Below, piece after piece: positions 9,453-20,279 of a stretch of DNA of 64,000 nucleotides. The position numbers were made by a program, and so were the translations under genes. The stretch covers positions 1,612,001 to 1,676,000 of the forward strand of contig NC_088939.1 in assembly GCF_033473495.1 (NCBI RefSeq), given 5' to 3'. The stretch is from Cercospora beticola. Lineage: Eukaryota > Ascomycota > Dothideomycetes > Mycosphaerellales > Mycosphaerellaceae. Positions within the stretch are counted from its first letter, which is position 1. Every line of letters begins with the position of its first letter. The notes below the pieces were generated by a model. It was not told the DNA's origin, did not search any database, and saw only the letters and a list, made by a program, of their open reading frames with translations.

Positions 9453-11449
9453 TCAACCCGACTTGGCCATTTCCGAATGCTCGGCAGCAAGTCCATCCTT
9501 ATACTGTGACACAACGCTGCCATCCAGCGTCTCACCGAAGACATCCACTTCAGTCGAAGCAAACTTCCGCGCTGAGACCTTGCGCTCGAACAACAGATCC
9601 ATTTCAGCGAATGTCCTGCCCTTTGGCTCTGGAACACGGAAGTATGTGTAGATGCAGCAGAGGAAAGCCAGACCTGCCCAGAAGAATCCAGCGTAGCTGC
9701 CCCAGTCCCATGCGGTCGGGTTGATCATGTAGGGTGTGACAGTAGAGCAGATGATGGCGGCAATGATGTAGAGGTTGCGGCCCAGCACGACAGTCTTGAT
9801 TTGCAGACGACGGGACGAGATCTCCGAGACGAGGGAGTAGCAAACTGTTCCGACAGTGAGCTGATATGTGAGAGCCCAGACCAGCATGATCGATCCAGTG
9901 GCAAGACCTGCAGTCTCACGATCGCCGACGAGACCCATGAAACCAATGATCAAGAGGAGCACAGTGAGGATACAGAGACCGGCAAGGTAGAGAGTTCGTC
10001 GACCAATGCCGAGGGACATCAGTCCCCAAGCTCCGAAGACACCGACCATGTTAATCGCGTACTGTCCCATGGCGAAGTCGTAGGAGTTCTCTGAGCTCAC
10101 ACCGGCTTGCTGGAGGAAGTAGGTCGAGTAGTTGGAGAAAGAGTTTCCAGCAAGGTTTTGGATGGCCCAGCACATGCAGACAATCTCAGTTCGGCGAAGG
10201 TCGGTGCCTCTGAAGCAGTCCAGATAAGAGGCTCCATGGGTAGTGTGCGTCTCAAGTTCGGTGGTATGAGCCATCATGGCAATAGTCTCATCGGCATTGA
10301 AGTTGGTCTCGCGATTCGTCGAAGTCAAACGAAGGAGCGATTTCTTCGCGTCTTCCAGACGTCCTTTCCTGACAAGCCACCTGGTGTCAAGTTAGTGCCC
10401 TGCATTAGTCGTTTCATTCTGCTTCTGCTTACCATGGAGACTCTGGCGCAAAGAACACGCCAATGATCAGTGGAACGGGCCACATCCATTGAAGTGCGTA
10501 CGGAATGCGGTACGCCCACTCATCGGTACGAGTGAACATGGATCGAATGACTCCGATGGCAATGAGTTGTCCCAGCCCCCAGCAGCAGTTCACATATGTC
10601 GTCAAGTAGCCACGCAGGGCGATTGGGCATACTTCGGATGCCTATGTGACTGTCAGTATCTTGTGATCGTCAACACTTGGAAGGCAGGATTCTCTCCATA
10701 CATAAGTGATTGTAAGTGTCTGGAAGACACCCCATGGCAATCCTGGCAAAAGTCAATACATATTTGGTGGCAATGGATACATCGATTCTGCTTACCACAG
10801 AGAATTTCTCCGACAAGCAAAGTCTCGATATTTGGCGCCGTGAAGAAGATCGTGATGAAGGCAATGATAAGACCAAGACATGTGATCACGACCTTGCGAT
10901 AGCCGAATTTCTCCGATGCCCCTACGATGAATTAGCGAAGTTCGATCATATGCCTACACCAAATTCTTCGCAACTTACATCCGTTGATGAGGAGACCGAA
11001 GAATTGACCAACAAGAGCGCCGTTCGACAGACCAGCTTGCCACGGTGCCGAGACCTGAAGTCTATCGTCAACACTGCTCACTACGGTCCAGGTGCGGTAT
11101 CGTAACTCACCTGATAAGGCGTCTCTGGGTTGCCGGTTGGTTCTCCGTACTTGCGGTTGAAAGGCGCGAAGCCGTAAAAGTTGTTCACCAGCGCAAGTTG
11201 ATAGCCTTCCATGGCAATGCAGGTTGAAATGAGGACACTCCATGCAATGGCCTTGGGATACAGTCTGACACCCTGCAGGAGGGTCATCTTTTGTTCCTCA
11301 TCGGAAGCCTTCTTCGCATCGAGGACGGTTTGCTTGTATGATTCGGTCGCGTTGAGCTCGTCGCCTTGCGAGAAATGTAGAGGTCCACCTGCGGCCTCAA
11401 CATCGGCCTTCTTCTCGCTGTACGCGGATGCTCGTCTTTCGTCCGCCAT
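9453..11449 (-). CDS. Sugar porter, alpha-glucoside (maltose) permease type
   Basis: Six exons on the minus strand: 11111-11449, 10979-11054, 10796-10921, 10702-10742, 10433-10641 and 9453-10380. The exon of 41 nt is confirmed by the family motif GLPWGVFQTL formed across its junctions. Total 572 aa. Other signs: AMEGYQLALVNNFYG in TM1, ASEVCPIALRG followed by TTYVNCCWGLGQ, PESPWWLVRKGR, and the C-terminal PEPKGRTFAEMDLLFERKV. This subfamily of MFS sugar:H+ symporters takes up maltose, trehalose or other alpha-glucosides at the plasma membrane. CTGGGG and GCGGAG elements, matching the CreA consensus SYGGRG, lie in its upstream region. It is more likely a catabolic gene beside the cluster than a cluster member. 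Confidence 0.9.
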
Positions 11450-12627
11450 GGCAGCTGTATTGATCGCTGGCAGATACCCTGCGACAAGTTTGTGATGCGA
11501 GGGAAGAGCTGGTGAGGAAGCAAATCCTTGCTCGGAGGCAAGACGAGAAGAGAAGCTGCAGATCTTTATGGTTCAGTGTAGCGTACCGCGCTAAGCTGCC
11601 ACGAGACCACTCGCGTGCCCTACTACGCCTTTGAACTCCACTTATTGGAGCAGACGCCGATGTTGCTGGAATGGAAGAACATCTCCCCAGGGAGGCGTAA
11701 CTCTCACGCGTGTGATTGGGAGCTCGCGAAGCTTCTGGAATAACCAAAGACCGATCCATGCCACTTCTCCGCTCCGACCAATGTTATCCCATGCGCTTCT
11801 CCATATGGGGTACCGAACCCCAGCGCTACGGATGAAGGTATGACCGTGAAGCAAAAACTGACCTCTTGTGATTGGAGAGTATTCCGCCGAAAGCTACCGA
11901 GAGGCGTCCACTAGGCCCAGAGCAGCAGTCCGTCGCATGCCAAGCCAGAAGCTGTCGGGGTCATGGTTCCCAAAGTTCTGGACCAAGCACATTGATCCGT
12001 GAGCCGCGAATTTGAGCCGAGACAGTTGTTCATGATGTGATGATTGTTCCTTCGCCAGAGTATGACTGATGATGAGTTGGTGCATTGCCGGAGGGTGTTG
12101 TGCAACGACACAGGTACCTATATTTATGTACGTGATCAGCCTCCCGACCTTGTTGGACGAAATGCTGAACTATACGGTCGATCTGAAGAGCTCATTGCCC
12201 GCCAAGGGCGACTTATGCCCGAAGTTTACACAGCAGAAGCAGCTGCATAATACATCGATCGATGTCAATGACTTGTACGACTTACTAATCAGCGTTCAGG
12301 AACTGTCAGACAGTGCTGCCATTGACTGAATTCGAAGGGCATTTCTGATTATGCACGTGAGAATTCACGGCTCGATAGCCGTTCTGGTCGCGTACGCCTG
12401 TGAAGCCCAAGGGAGATCCAGTCCGAAGTGACACCGATAGTCCCAGGTCCACAAAGCCACGTCAGTCAGGTGCGATGATCGCCATTGTGATATGGAGATG
12501 TTCTGTTTGCGGGCCTTCATACAGTAGTCAAATGCTGAGACACTGCTTGTGTGGGGAGCTCGACGACATCAGAGGCCGACATGTTCGAATGATAATTGAT
12601 CAGCCGAACGACCAGGTGATGGAGCAT
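11450..12627. other. Upstream region of the sugar porter, gene-poor
   Basis: About 1.2 kb with only short ORFs lacking domain signals. Three CreA-like sites on the porter's coding strand lie at 11685-11690 (CTGGGG), 11767-11772 (GCGGAG) and 11818-11823 (CTGGGG). Nothing is recognised in the distal part. Confidence 0.4.
11685..11823 (-). promoter_or_regulatory. Cluster of three CreA-like (SYGGRG) sites
   Basis: CTGGGG at 11685-11690, GCGGAG at 11767-11772 and CTGGGG at 11818-11823, about 240-370 bp upstream of the porter ATG. CreA represses sugar-uptake genes on glucose. The motif is short and degenerate, so this is only suggestive. Confidence 0.35.
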
Positions 12628-13862
12628 TCATTGCAGCGTAAGCTTGCCCGACGCGATCTCCTCATCTGTGAATTGCGCAAGAGGGTCCACCTTATCGAAG
12701 GCATAGTCAGCCCGCTCTTGGCGGCTCATCTTCATGATGTTGAACTCCTCGCCGCCAATAAGGGGAGCAGAACCAGCAAGAATAGTTTTACGGTAGCCGT
12801 GCATCGTGCGATACTCCCGAAGCTGGATAAACAACTTAGCACGTACGTTGCTCTGACATGTTCACAGCTTAACTCACCAGTGGTGTCCACTTCCATCGTT
12901 CGGCTTTTACCTTGCCGTCCAGAGGTGCTGCATTGATACCATCCAATACGCCCTGAATGCCGGAAACGCCCTGCTCAGCCAAGTTGATGTTGATCTTCTC
13001 CGCATAGGCGACCAGTGCTTCCTGCCAGTCGACATCTTCTGGCTCTTCACCAGCATCGTCTACGTCGGAGAGTTCCGAGAACTCGATAGTGGTCTCATTG
13101 GCTGATGTCGACCAGAGAAGGTAGAGCGCCATGACATGGCCGAGGTCTCGAAACTTGGAGTCTGAAGTAAGCTGTCCAATGCGATCGAGCTCATTGAGCA
13201 TGGTCAAGATCATGCAGCCGATCAACGAGTTCAGTCGCGCGCATCTATCGCCATCATCCACCATCATCCAGGGCATGCTGAGGTCTCGATTCAGATAGTG
13301 AGCCAAGGTGGCAACGACAGCCCACATCTGCTGATAATTGTACTTCTTTCCCTTCTGAGGCTTGAGCTCCTTGTTGAATGCTTGAACCTTCAATACGTCA
13401 GTATTTTCAAACGCCTGAAGCACTTTCTTCGCAACGGCTACTCACCATATTCTCAATGATCTCGATAATGCCATATCCGAGAAAGTCGTTGTATACATAC
13501 ATGTCGAAGCTGTCTGGGTCACGATGGTCGGTGGCCTGGTAGGTAGCACCGAGCATATCAAGACTTTCCTTGAGCATAATCCACTTCCATTCTGGGTGCT
13601 CAGAAGCCGGCTTGCCCCAGATGGAGTTGCTTTCTTCGTCTCCGTCTTCGTCTTCATCCTCGTCATCGTCGTCATCTTTTTCGGATGCGTATGGAGGCTT
13701 GCTGATGCATACGTATTCGTAGTTGCCAGTGAAGGAGGATTGTTCGAATTGCGACTTCGCACTCACGCGTTGTCTTTTGGGCTTGTTATTCTCAGCTGCC
13801 TGTTCGGTTGATCCTTGTACGTTGGGGTCAGATTCAGCAAGTGGCCTCTTTGCTCTCGGCAT
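12628..13862 (-). CDS. Acidic protein of unknown function
   Basis: Three exons on the minus strand: 13446-13862, 12878-13387 and 12628-12822. Frame closes at 373 aa. The 58-nt first intron has a clear TACTGAC branch site, and the second joins WKWTPL to LREYRTMHGYRK. The N-terminus is basic and NLS-like (KPKRQR near residue 30), followed by an almost pure Asp/Glu run near residues 63-77. The rest is a soluble, mostly helical domain with no motif I recognise (YNYQQMWAVVATLAHYLNRD). It ends with SRQERADYAFDKVDPL. A nuclear location is a guess from the basic stretch. No function is assigned. Confidence 0.75.
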
Positions 13863-14645
13863 CCTGATATTAGACTACGGGTTGTGAATACTCCGCTCGT
13901 TATGATGGTGCCCGTGGGTGGAAATGTATGGATGGTGCGAGGTTCTGCTTCTGCCCGAAGACGCGTTGTTGACGCGCCGCGCCGAGATCCAACCCTGATC
14001 GCTGACTGACTGCAATCAAACTGACGCACAGACAGGAGGTCGCAGCAAAAGTACGAAAAAGTGACATCGCGGACATTGTCGTTTCTCGCATGATTTCTTG
14101 CACCCACAGTGAGAAGATTGCTAACAGGTGACAGTGGCTATTATCTCGTCGACATGGCAGCAAGGACTACCGGGCCGGGCGGGCAGAAGTCGATTCACAG
14201 AGGAGTCGCGGGCCGACACTCCGACAGTATTAGTAAAACACATCTGACTGTAGAACTTCACGTCTCTGACAAACAGGCAAGACCGAGCCACGAAGACCAA
14301 TCTGCTTCCATTTCGTGAGCGGATGTGATGCGGTACATTTCTCGCTCGCTTCGACATGTGTCGAGCAGTGCGGCATCCTTTTCTGAAAAAGAGGTGCGCT
14401 TGTCAACCTAACGAGCGCCACATGGCACGACCAGCCCCTGAGATGCTCGCCAAAGACCTTTCATCAGTATTCGTGTTGGCTGGCGCTGGATGGTGCAATA
14501 CCAACGAAGGAGTCGGTAGCGCCATCAGAATGTAGGGGCGCATTTTTCTTCAACATGATCCTTCTCCTGACCTGATTTGCGCAATATAATACCCACGCCA
14601 GCATCGCACGGACTTCTTGCCTCGTGGCAAAAGTGGGCATCCAAG
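13863..14645. other. Divergent intergenic region
   Basis: Lies between the start of the acidic protein (minus) and the start of the glycosyltransferase (plus). No gene seen; short ORFs here are low-complexity shadows. An AT-rich ATATAATA lies just upstream of the glycosyltransferase ATG (about 14584). Confidence 0.4.
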
Positions 14646-15919
14646 ATGGCAAGACTTACTACGCTTCTAGGCGATCCGACCGTGCAGCGGAATATCCTGC
14701 TCATATTGCTTGTGTTTTCCTGCATCAGCACGGTCTTCAAATCCGTCGAAGTCACTAGGATCAGCTCTTCACCCACCACGGATCAAGATGCCATTGCTGC
14801 GCCAGAGTCTCTGAAAAATCCGGCCTCTAATTCTGTTTTCACGGCTCAGACCAAGGACGAGTATGAGTATTCCGATATTTACAAGCAGGGTGGGGCTTCC
14901 GAAATCACCAAAGTCTCAATGATGTACGGCAGCCGTACCAAGGATGTACGATACAAGGCTGCTCTGCATAGCCAAAGGCAACACGCGGAGCATCATGGAC
15001 ATGGGCTGAAGATCCTCTCAACCGGATTCAAAAGCGAATTCTGGTCCAAGTACTCATTCCTGTTGAAAATCATGCTAGAGGAGCTCGAGAAGCCGAAAGA
15101 TCGGCGTACGAAGTGGTTATGGTACGCGGCATTTTGCTCGTTGGTGTTTCAATCGACTGATATGCTGCAATAGTTGGGTCGGATATGATGTTATCCTGAT
15201 GAACGCTTACATTCCCCTTGACATTTTCCTCCCTCATGGCAAGAATCTGTCTCACATCAACGCTTTGGTCACTCGAGACTGGGCAGGTCTCAACTCGGAC
15301 GTCTTTTTCCTTCGCGTCAACGAATGGTCCACCCGATATTTATCCAGCATTATGAGCTATTACGAGAACAAGCCACGTCTTCAATTCGAAAGGGGATCTG
15401 ATCGACGTGCTCAACAATACGTGACCGGACATGTCAGTTTCCTGCACAGTCTGACTGCCTATATTCGTGGATTTCGCCACTGACGATGCCACACAGCTTC
15501 TCTACCGCAATCAAACAATGCTGCTGCCCGCACGTTGGTTTAATTCAGTCGAGCCCGTGGTCAGCTCTACAGATGATTCAAACATAGCCAAGCCACAGCT
15601 TACTGCGCAAAACGTGACTCAAGATTCATTTAGGGAAGCCCCTGGGCTCGAGTCACAGTACAGAGATAATGTGTTCCAGCCAGGAGACGTCATGCTGAAA
15701 ATTTCAGAGGACAAGAAGAAAAATGAAGTGCTTGATTTGGTGAAAGCGGCGAAAAAAGAAGAAGCAGGCTATCTTGTGTCGCCGGACAGGCTCGAAATCC
15801 TGGAAGAAATTCAGCGATTTTGGCGGGGTCCTCAGATTCCGGGAGTTCATACAGCTGTACCTGGAGTCCACAAAGTTGGTCCTCACGGGCATTCGCATGG
15901 AGATAGAGCGTGGAGATAG
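14646..15919 (+). CDS. Glycosyltransferase, GT34 (Gma12/Mnn10-like) family
   Basis: Three exons: 14646-15121, 15174-15432 and 15497-15919, giving 385 aa. It is a type II membrane protein: a short N-terminus, a signal-anchor (RNILLILLVFSCISTVF, about residues 15-31), a stem, then the catalytic domain. Family marks are KVSMMYG, a region shaped like E-W-x-x-W-x-D-x-D, IPLDIFLPHG, LVTRDWAGLNSDVFFLRV and LPARWFN. GT34 enzymes transfer galactose or mannose to glycans in the Golgi using a metal-binding DxD. Here the DxD position reads G-Y-D, so the first Asp is lost. ATG 14646 is preferred over 14577 because it places the anchor right at the N-terminus. Family assignment is fairly sure; acceptor and donor are unknown. 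Confidence 0.8.
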
Positions 15920-16112
15920 CACTATTTTGCATAGATGTACAGAAGTTGAAGAAATGGTTGGGCGTGGCCAATAAAGTTTCGTGATCCCTGTCGACGCGAC
16001 GCGTGCAAAGTCGCGTCTCTCGTAAATTGATCAGGCAAACACACCCCACCATCTGGACATCATCTCTCTCTTCCTTCATCACCGCTCCGCTAAGTCTCAC
16101 AACATCGCAATA

Positions 16113-16988
16113 ATGGGTATGCTAGTCTGGTTTTTTTGCGCAACCACCTAGCGCTAACAATTCTTAGACTATGGATACAGCACCACCAGCTACGGCGCTC
16201 AAGGCGGCAACAGCGGCGGCGGTTTCATGCCAGGCTCGCAGAACGAGAACTCCGCATCCAACAAACGCACTTACGGCAAAGATACACTCCGTCCTGTCAC
16301 GATCAAACAACTCCTCGATGCTCATCACCCTCACCCCGATGCCGACCACTTCATGATCGGCGAGTCAGAAACAACACAAGTCACCTTCGTTGGCCAGATC
16401 CGTAACATCTCCGCGCAAACCACCAATGTCACCTACAAACTCGATGATGGCACTGGTATCATCGAAGTCAAAGTCTGGGTCGATGCAGATACACTCGCGG
16501 CGGAAGAGGCAGGCGGCATGGTGAGAAAAGACAAGCCAGTGGAGCAAGGTTACGCGAGAGTCTGGGGCAGACTAAAGCAGTTCAATAACAAGCGACATGT
16601 CGGAGCGCAGTACATTCGCGCGATCGAGGATAATAATGAGATCGCATACCATTTGCTGGAGGCGACGGTGGTACATTTGCACTTCGCGAAGGGACCAGTG
16701 GACCAGCTACAGCAAGGAGGACAGGCGAATGGAGGACAACAGCAAATTACGAATGGCGGAGGCGGAGGTGGAGGAGGTGATCTTGCGGGCGTATCGACGG
16801 CGGCTAGAAAGGTGCTGCAGGCTTTGAGAGCTACACCGCAGACGAATGAAGGATTACATGCGCAAGTTATCGCGCAGAATACGGGACTGGAATTGACAGA
16901 GGTGTACAAGGCTGGTGATGAGTTGATGGGGCTGGGCAAAGTCTACACGACAGTGGATGACATGACCTGGGCATTGCTGGACTTGTGA
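16113..16988 (+). CDS. rfa2: Replication protein A 32-kDa subunit (RPA2)
   Basis: Two exons: 16113-16116 (only ATGG) and 16168-16988, giving 274 aa. The Gly/Ser-rich N-terminus (DYGYSTTSYGAQGG) is the usual phosphorylated tail. It is followed by the OB fold (RPVTIKQLLDA, VTFVGQIRNIS, YKLDDGTGIIEVKVW, YARVWGRLKQFNNKRHV), a Gly-rich linker, and a C-terminal winged helix (LQALRATPQTNEGLH...GKVYTTVDDMTWALLDL). RPA binds single-stranded DNA as a heterotrimer in replication, repair and checkpoint signalling. The 51-nt intron right after the start codon is required for the N-terminus. Confidence is high. Confidence 0.95.
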
Positions 16989-17445
16989 GGTGTTCTTTAC
17001 GCGATTAATGAAAGAAGGCTTAAGAAGTGCGGGCCGAGAGAAAGCAAAATGACTGAAAGAAGGCGAGATACTGCGGGCATGATCATGTCTTCTGTTTTGG
17101 TCACCAATGGCAGCGGAAACAGCATTGAAGCGGCCGAGTTGAGCCAGATCTCCGAATGACCTGGCATCGGAAAGGTCAAGGTGGACGAGCTGACCGATAA
17201 AACTATGGCATCGTTCGGCAGGCTCGATGTCGACACATGCACAGATAGAGGTGACAGCGTATATGCTGTACCTCCGCAGTCCGGCACACGCACCGCATCA
17301 CAGCCGGAGTTCGACTGCTGCACGGGCTAGCAGGCCCTGTCAATACTTAACAATATAACATCTCTACAAACACTGCGCCACCACTTGCTGCTAATCATAA
17401 GTCATATCTTCGTGTCATCGCACTTCCGGTTTTCCTCCGCTAGCC
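16989..17445. other. Convergent intergenic region
   Basis: Between the 3' ends of rfa2 and the DUF202 gene. Nothing recognised. Confidence 0.5.
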
Positions 17446-17804
17446 TTACCACAGCCCACCAAATAGAACAGCCTTCTCGCTTCCTCTCTTCCCACCCTCG
17501 ACATTAATACTCAAAAACAATACACAAGCCGCCACAATCGCGCATGCCACAACTGTGAACATAACTTGCGTGCCCCAACCACTCTGAACCAACGCCTGCC
17601 TTCGTGAATATCGATTGACAGTTTTGATGTAGTTGTTGAGACCGGAGACGAGACAAGCGACCGCCAGACACCAGAAGAGTAGGCCGAAGGGGAGGGCGAT
17701 CTTGCGTTCGAGTTTCGAGGGTTGGTTGTGGAGATGGAAGGATATGAGAATGGCGATGCTGACTATGGCCATGTAGACTGCTAGGCGGAGCCAGGAGAGG
17801 AAAG
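17446..17804 (-). CDS. DUF202 membrane protein, C-terminal exon (5' exons unresolved)
   Basis: The exon starts after a strong acceptor (CTAAC branch site, pyrimidine tract, CAG at 17805-17807). It encodes FLSWLRLAVYMAIVSIAILISF, then a second helix ALPFGLLFWCLAVACLVSG with NYIKTVNRYSRRQALVQSGW, and a third helix VMFTVVACAIVAACVLFLS. This is the fungal DUF202 (YidH-like) pattern of three transmembrane segments. In that family E-R-T precedes FLSWLR. An ORF upstream (17975-18229, minus) ends with QERTF and may hold the missing exon, but no GT donor joins the two cleanly, so I give only the secure exon. Function is unknown; an endomembrane or vacuolar location is typical for the family. Confidence 0.65.
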
Positions 17805-18864
17805 CTGTTTGTGGGAGAAAAGGTGTTAGCAGTGAAGAGGTAAGCTATGGAGACAAGATGCTGGCGTTTGGGAGGCAGCGTGGGCCGCGGGGCTGCAGTG
17901 CACAGTGTAAATGAATTCTTGCTAGGCAAAGTCTACTGTTCCAAGAGTTGAGACCGGATCGTGGTGTATGTTCCTTAAAAAGTACGCTCCTGTGGCAAAA
18001 CAATGAACCTTGGCAAGAGGGACTCAGCAACATGCAACCAGCCGGAAAGGCAGTAATTACTCCTCGTAACTGGACGTGAGCTTCCGTGTTCGAACCGGCA
18101 CACTCTCAAGTGTGACTTGCGTTTCTTCCCACTCAGCCAAGACCAATTGTTGAGGACGAGGGGCTTAGTTTGGTACATGAACGTCCAGTCCGTGACTTGT
18201 GCTCGGCAAGAGTATCCCAGATGATCCAAATAGAGAACAAGAGCTTATGATATGGGACAAGACAGGATGTTACGTACTTCGTTCAGCAGCGCAGTGGTCT
18301 CTCGCATCACTGTCATTGTTATCGAAAAGTAGTGGCCCCAGAAAGGGTCTTGCACCAAAGGCTTTGCTCCGAGTATTACGTCTATAAGAAGACTTTAGCA
18401 CGCACTATTCAAGCCCTGTACTATGACTACGATTTGGCCTACTGGTGAACAAGAATCGGCTTGGCATTGAACGGGTTGTAGAGCGGATTGTACGGCTCGT
18501 TGAAGAACTCTCTATCAGCGCTGGAGGCAGAGAGTGTAGACAGCGAACGTGCGATACTGGGCCGCGTCGGCATAGCTGTACATCAATAACGATACAAATA
18601 CTTGTAGTTGAGATGAGTGATTGTTGAGAGCCTCGTGATGTCCGAGGAAAGAGGTAAGCCGGGGATACTTCGGAGTTCTCGGAAGCGGAGTTGGTAGCAA
18701 GACCTCCGTAGCGGTTTCTTGATGAGATACAACCACACGTACAGTCAGCCCACAACTATCGCATTCCCGTCTTCATACACTCGTTGTCGTCGCAATTGAC
18801 AGAAGATAAGCGCGCCGGCCCCTGATACTGAGAAGAGAGACGATCCAAGACGAGCGCCGCCGCA
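17805..18864. other. Probable 5' exons of the DUF202 gene and uL23m promoter
   Basis: The left half probably contains the 5' exon or exons of the DUF202 gene, with a QERTF coding remnant near 17978-17992. From 18230 to 18864 only weak ORFs are present and no gene is supported. Confidence 0.4.
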
Positions 18865-19466
18865 ATGGCTCTCGCATCATTCAAAGTCGGAGCCAAAGAG
18901 CTCTTTATGTACGAAGGCACAGCATAGCACAGCTCAGGACCTTCTCCCAACTGACATCCACTCATAGCCCCGACGTCAGTATCGCTCTCCTTCGTACCCC
19001 CGGACTTCCCGCCAATAATGCCAAATTCCACGTTCCACTCTGGTTCTCCAAACTCGACCTCCGCGATTATCTTTTCCACGTATACGGCGTCGAGATCCTC
19101 TCCGTCCGCAGCTATGTCAAACAATCACGCGTACAATCCGGTCGTCCAGGCCTAATTAGACCCGCATTCAAGCGATGGCATCGCCCCCGAGCAACGAAAT
19201 TCATGACAGTAGAATTGGCGAGGCCGTTCGTTTGGCCAGAGGAGCCCGACGACGGGTATGTAGAGTGGGGACTGAAGGAGAACAATGACGTCGAGAAGGA
19301 AAACACAAAGTGGCAGGAGCTGCACATGGGGCAGAATAGAGATCAGTTGGTCAATGAGGAGAGGAGGGAGAGAATGCGGGAGCAGGCGAAGGCGCTGTTG
19401 GAAGGGAAAGCGAAATGGAAGGCACCTGAGGGGAGAACGGGGAGGGATTTTAGGAGAGGGGAATAA
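18865..19466 (+). CDS. mrp20: Mitochondrial large-subunit ribosomal protein uL23m
   Basis: Two exons: 18865-18908 (44 nt) and 18968-19466, giving 180 aa. The junction forms KELFIPDVSIALLRTPGL, matching the family, which settles the short first exon and the 59-nt intron. The core is FHVPLWFSKLDLRDYLFHVYGVEILSVRSYV, given here in two parts: FHVPLWFSKLDL and RDYLFHVYGVEIL. The C-terminus is basic, and WKAPEGRTGRDFRRG ends the protein. uL23 sits at the exit of the peptide tunnel of the mitoribosome. The minus-strand ORF 18756-19124 over this gene is a shadow. The N-terminus is short for a mitochondrial presequence, but other fungal Mrp20 proteins also start close to the core. Confidence 0.9.
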
Positions 19467-20279
19467 TGAGAGCGCCCGGCATAGTACGTGGGAGAGACAT
19501 GCTGAGAGATGTGAAAGACTTGCACAGTGATGCGCTCCTTTGCCTGGTGATCTGTCGCCGACAGCTGGCGGCCGTGCGGTATCCGGGTAGGAAGATGACA
19601 TTGTCATACCCTAAGAGGAGAAGTACGGCCGGGATTGGCATAGCCGTACAGCAAGAATTCCGGATCCCACAGGGCCTCTCACGAAACGTGCCCTGTAGTA
19701 TCAGGAGGCTTTTTCCAGACTCGAACTTCGGTCATAATGGACAGCTGCACAAAGCTACCACAAAGAACTGCACAAGAGGCATGCCAATGGGCGACACGCC
19801 TTGTCATGGCAGGCCTCAATTGGGTGTGCAAGCACGCCAGGATTCACGAAGCGACTGATGGCGCGAGAAAGCATGTGGTGTAGCGTATAGGTCGTAAAGC
19901 AGGAGCAAGGCAGCTGAAGCAGCATCTGAATTGCGACGTAACATTTCAAACCACAGTCTTGATGTGAATGTAGCAGCATTTTGCATATATCTTCCAACAT
20001 GTGAAAGTGCTGTGGCTGGCTGCTCAATATGCCGAAGAGCACATGCATACTCGAGTCGAGTCGCGTGTGGTTTCTTGGCAGACTCCAGTTGTCCGCAGCT
20101 GTGTCGATCACATCGACCCCGTGGAGAGACAGTGCATAGCGGCACGAAACGACACGTATGAAGAACAATAACTTCCTTCCTGCCACAATCCTTCTCTGAG
20201 CAGGCAGACATCATCGCCAATGGCTACGTAAAGCCATCTTCACAGGCCATCGAATTCCTGTCGAGTCCTGCACAACACA
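19467..20279. other. Upstream region of the Gea-type Arf-GEF
   Basis: About 0.8 kb without a recognised gene. It probably holds the promoter and 5' UTR of the following large gene. Confidence 0.45.

Noticed and set aside
12400..12936. Plus-strand ORF of 178 codons
   Set aside because: It lies antisense to the last exon and intron of the acidic protein gene and shows no domain.
13407..13445. A shorter 31-nt first intron in the acidic protein gene (acceptor at GCTTCAG)
   Set aside because: Too short for a fungal spliceosomal intron. The 58-nt version has a TACTGAC branch site and keeps frame.
13640..13690. Imperfect GAC/GAT/GAA-type repeat
   Set aside because: It is the coding DNA of the Asp/Glu run in the acidic protein, not an independent element.
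16757..16780. GGA/GGC repeat that looks like a microsatellite
   Set aside because: It codes for the Gly-rich linker of RPA32, which is normal for the family.
18080..18100. GTTCGAAC element resembling a tRNA T-loop
   Set aside because: The flanking bases do not form the five-pair T stem, and no acceptor or anticodon arm fits on either strand.
18756..19124. Minus-strand ORF of 122 codons
   Set aside because: It is the shadow of the uL23m exon, whose family motifs are clear on the plus strand.
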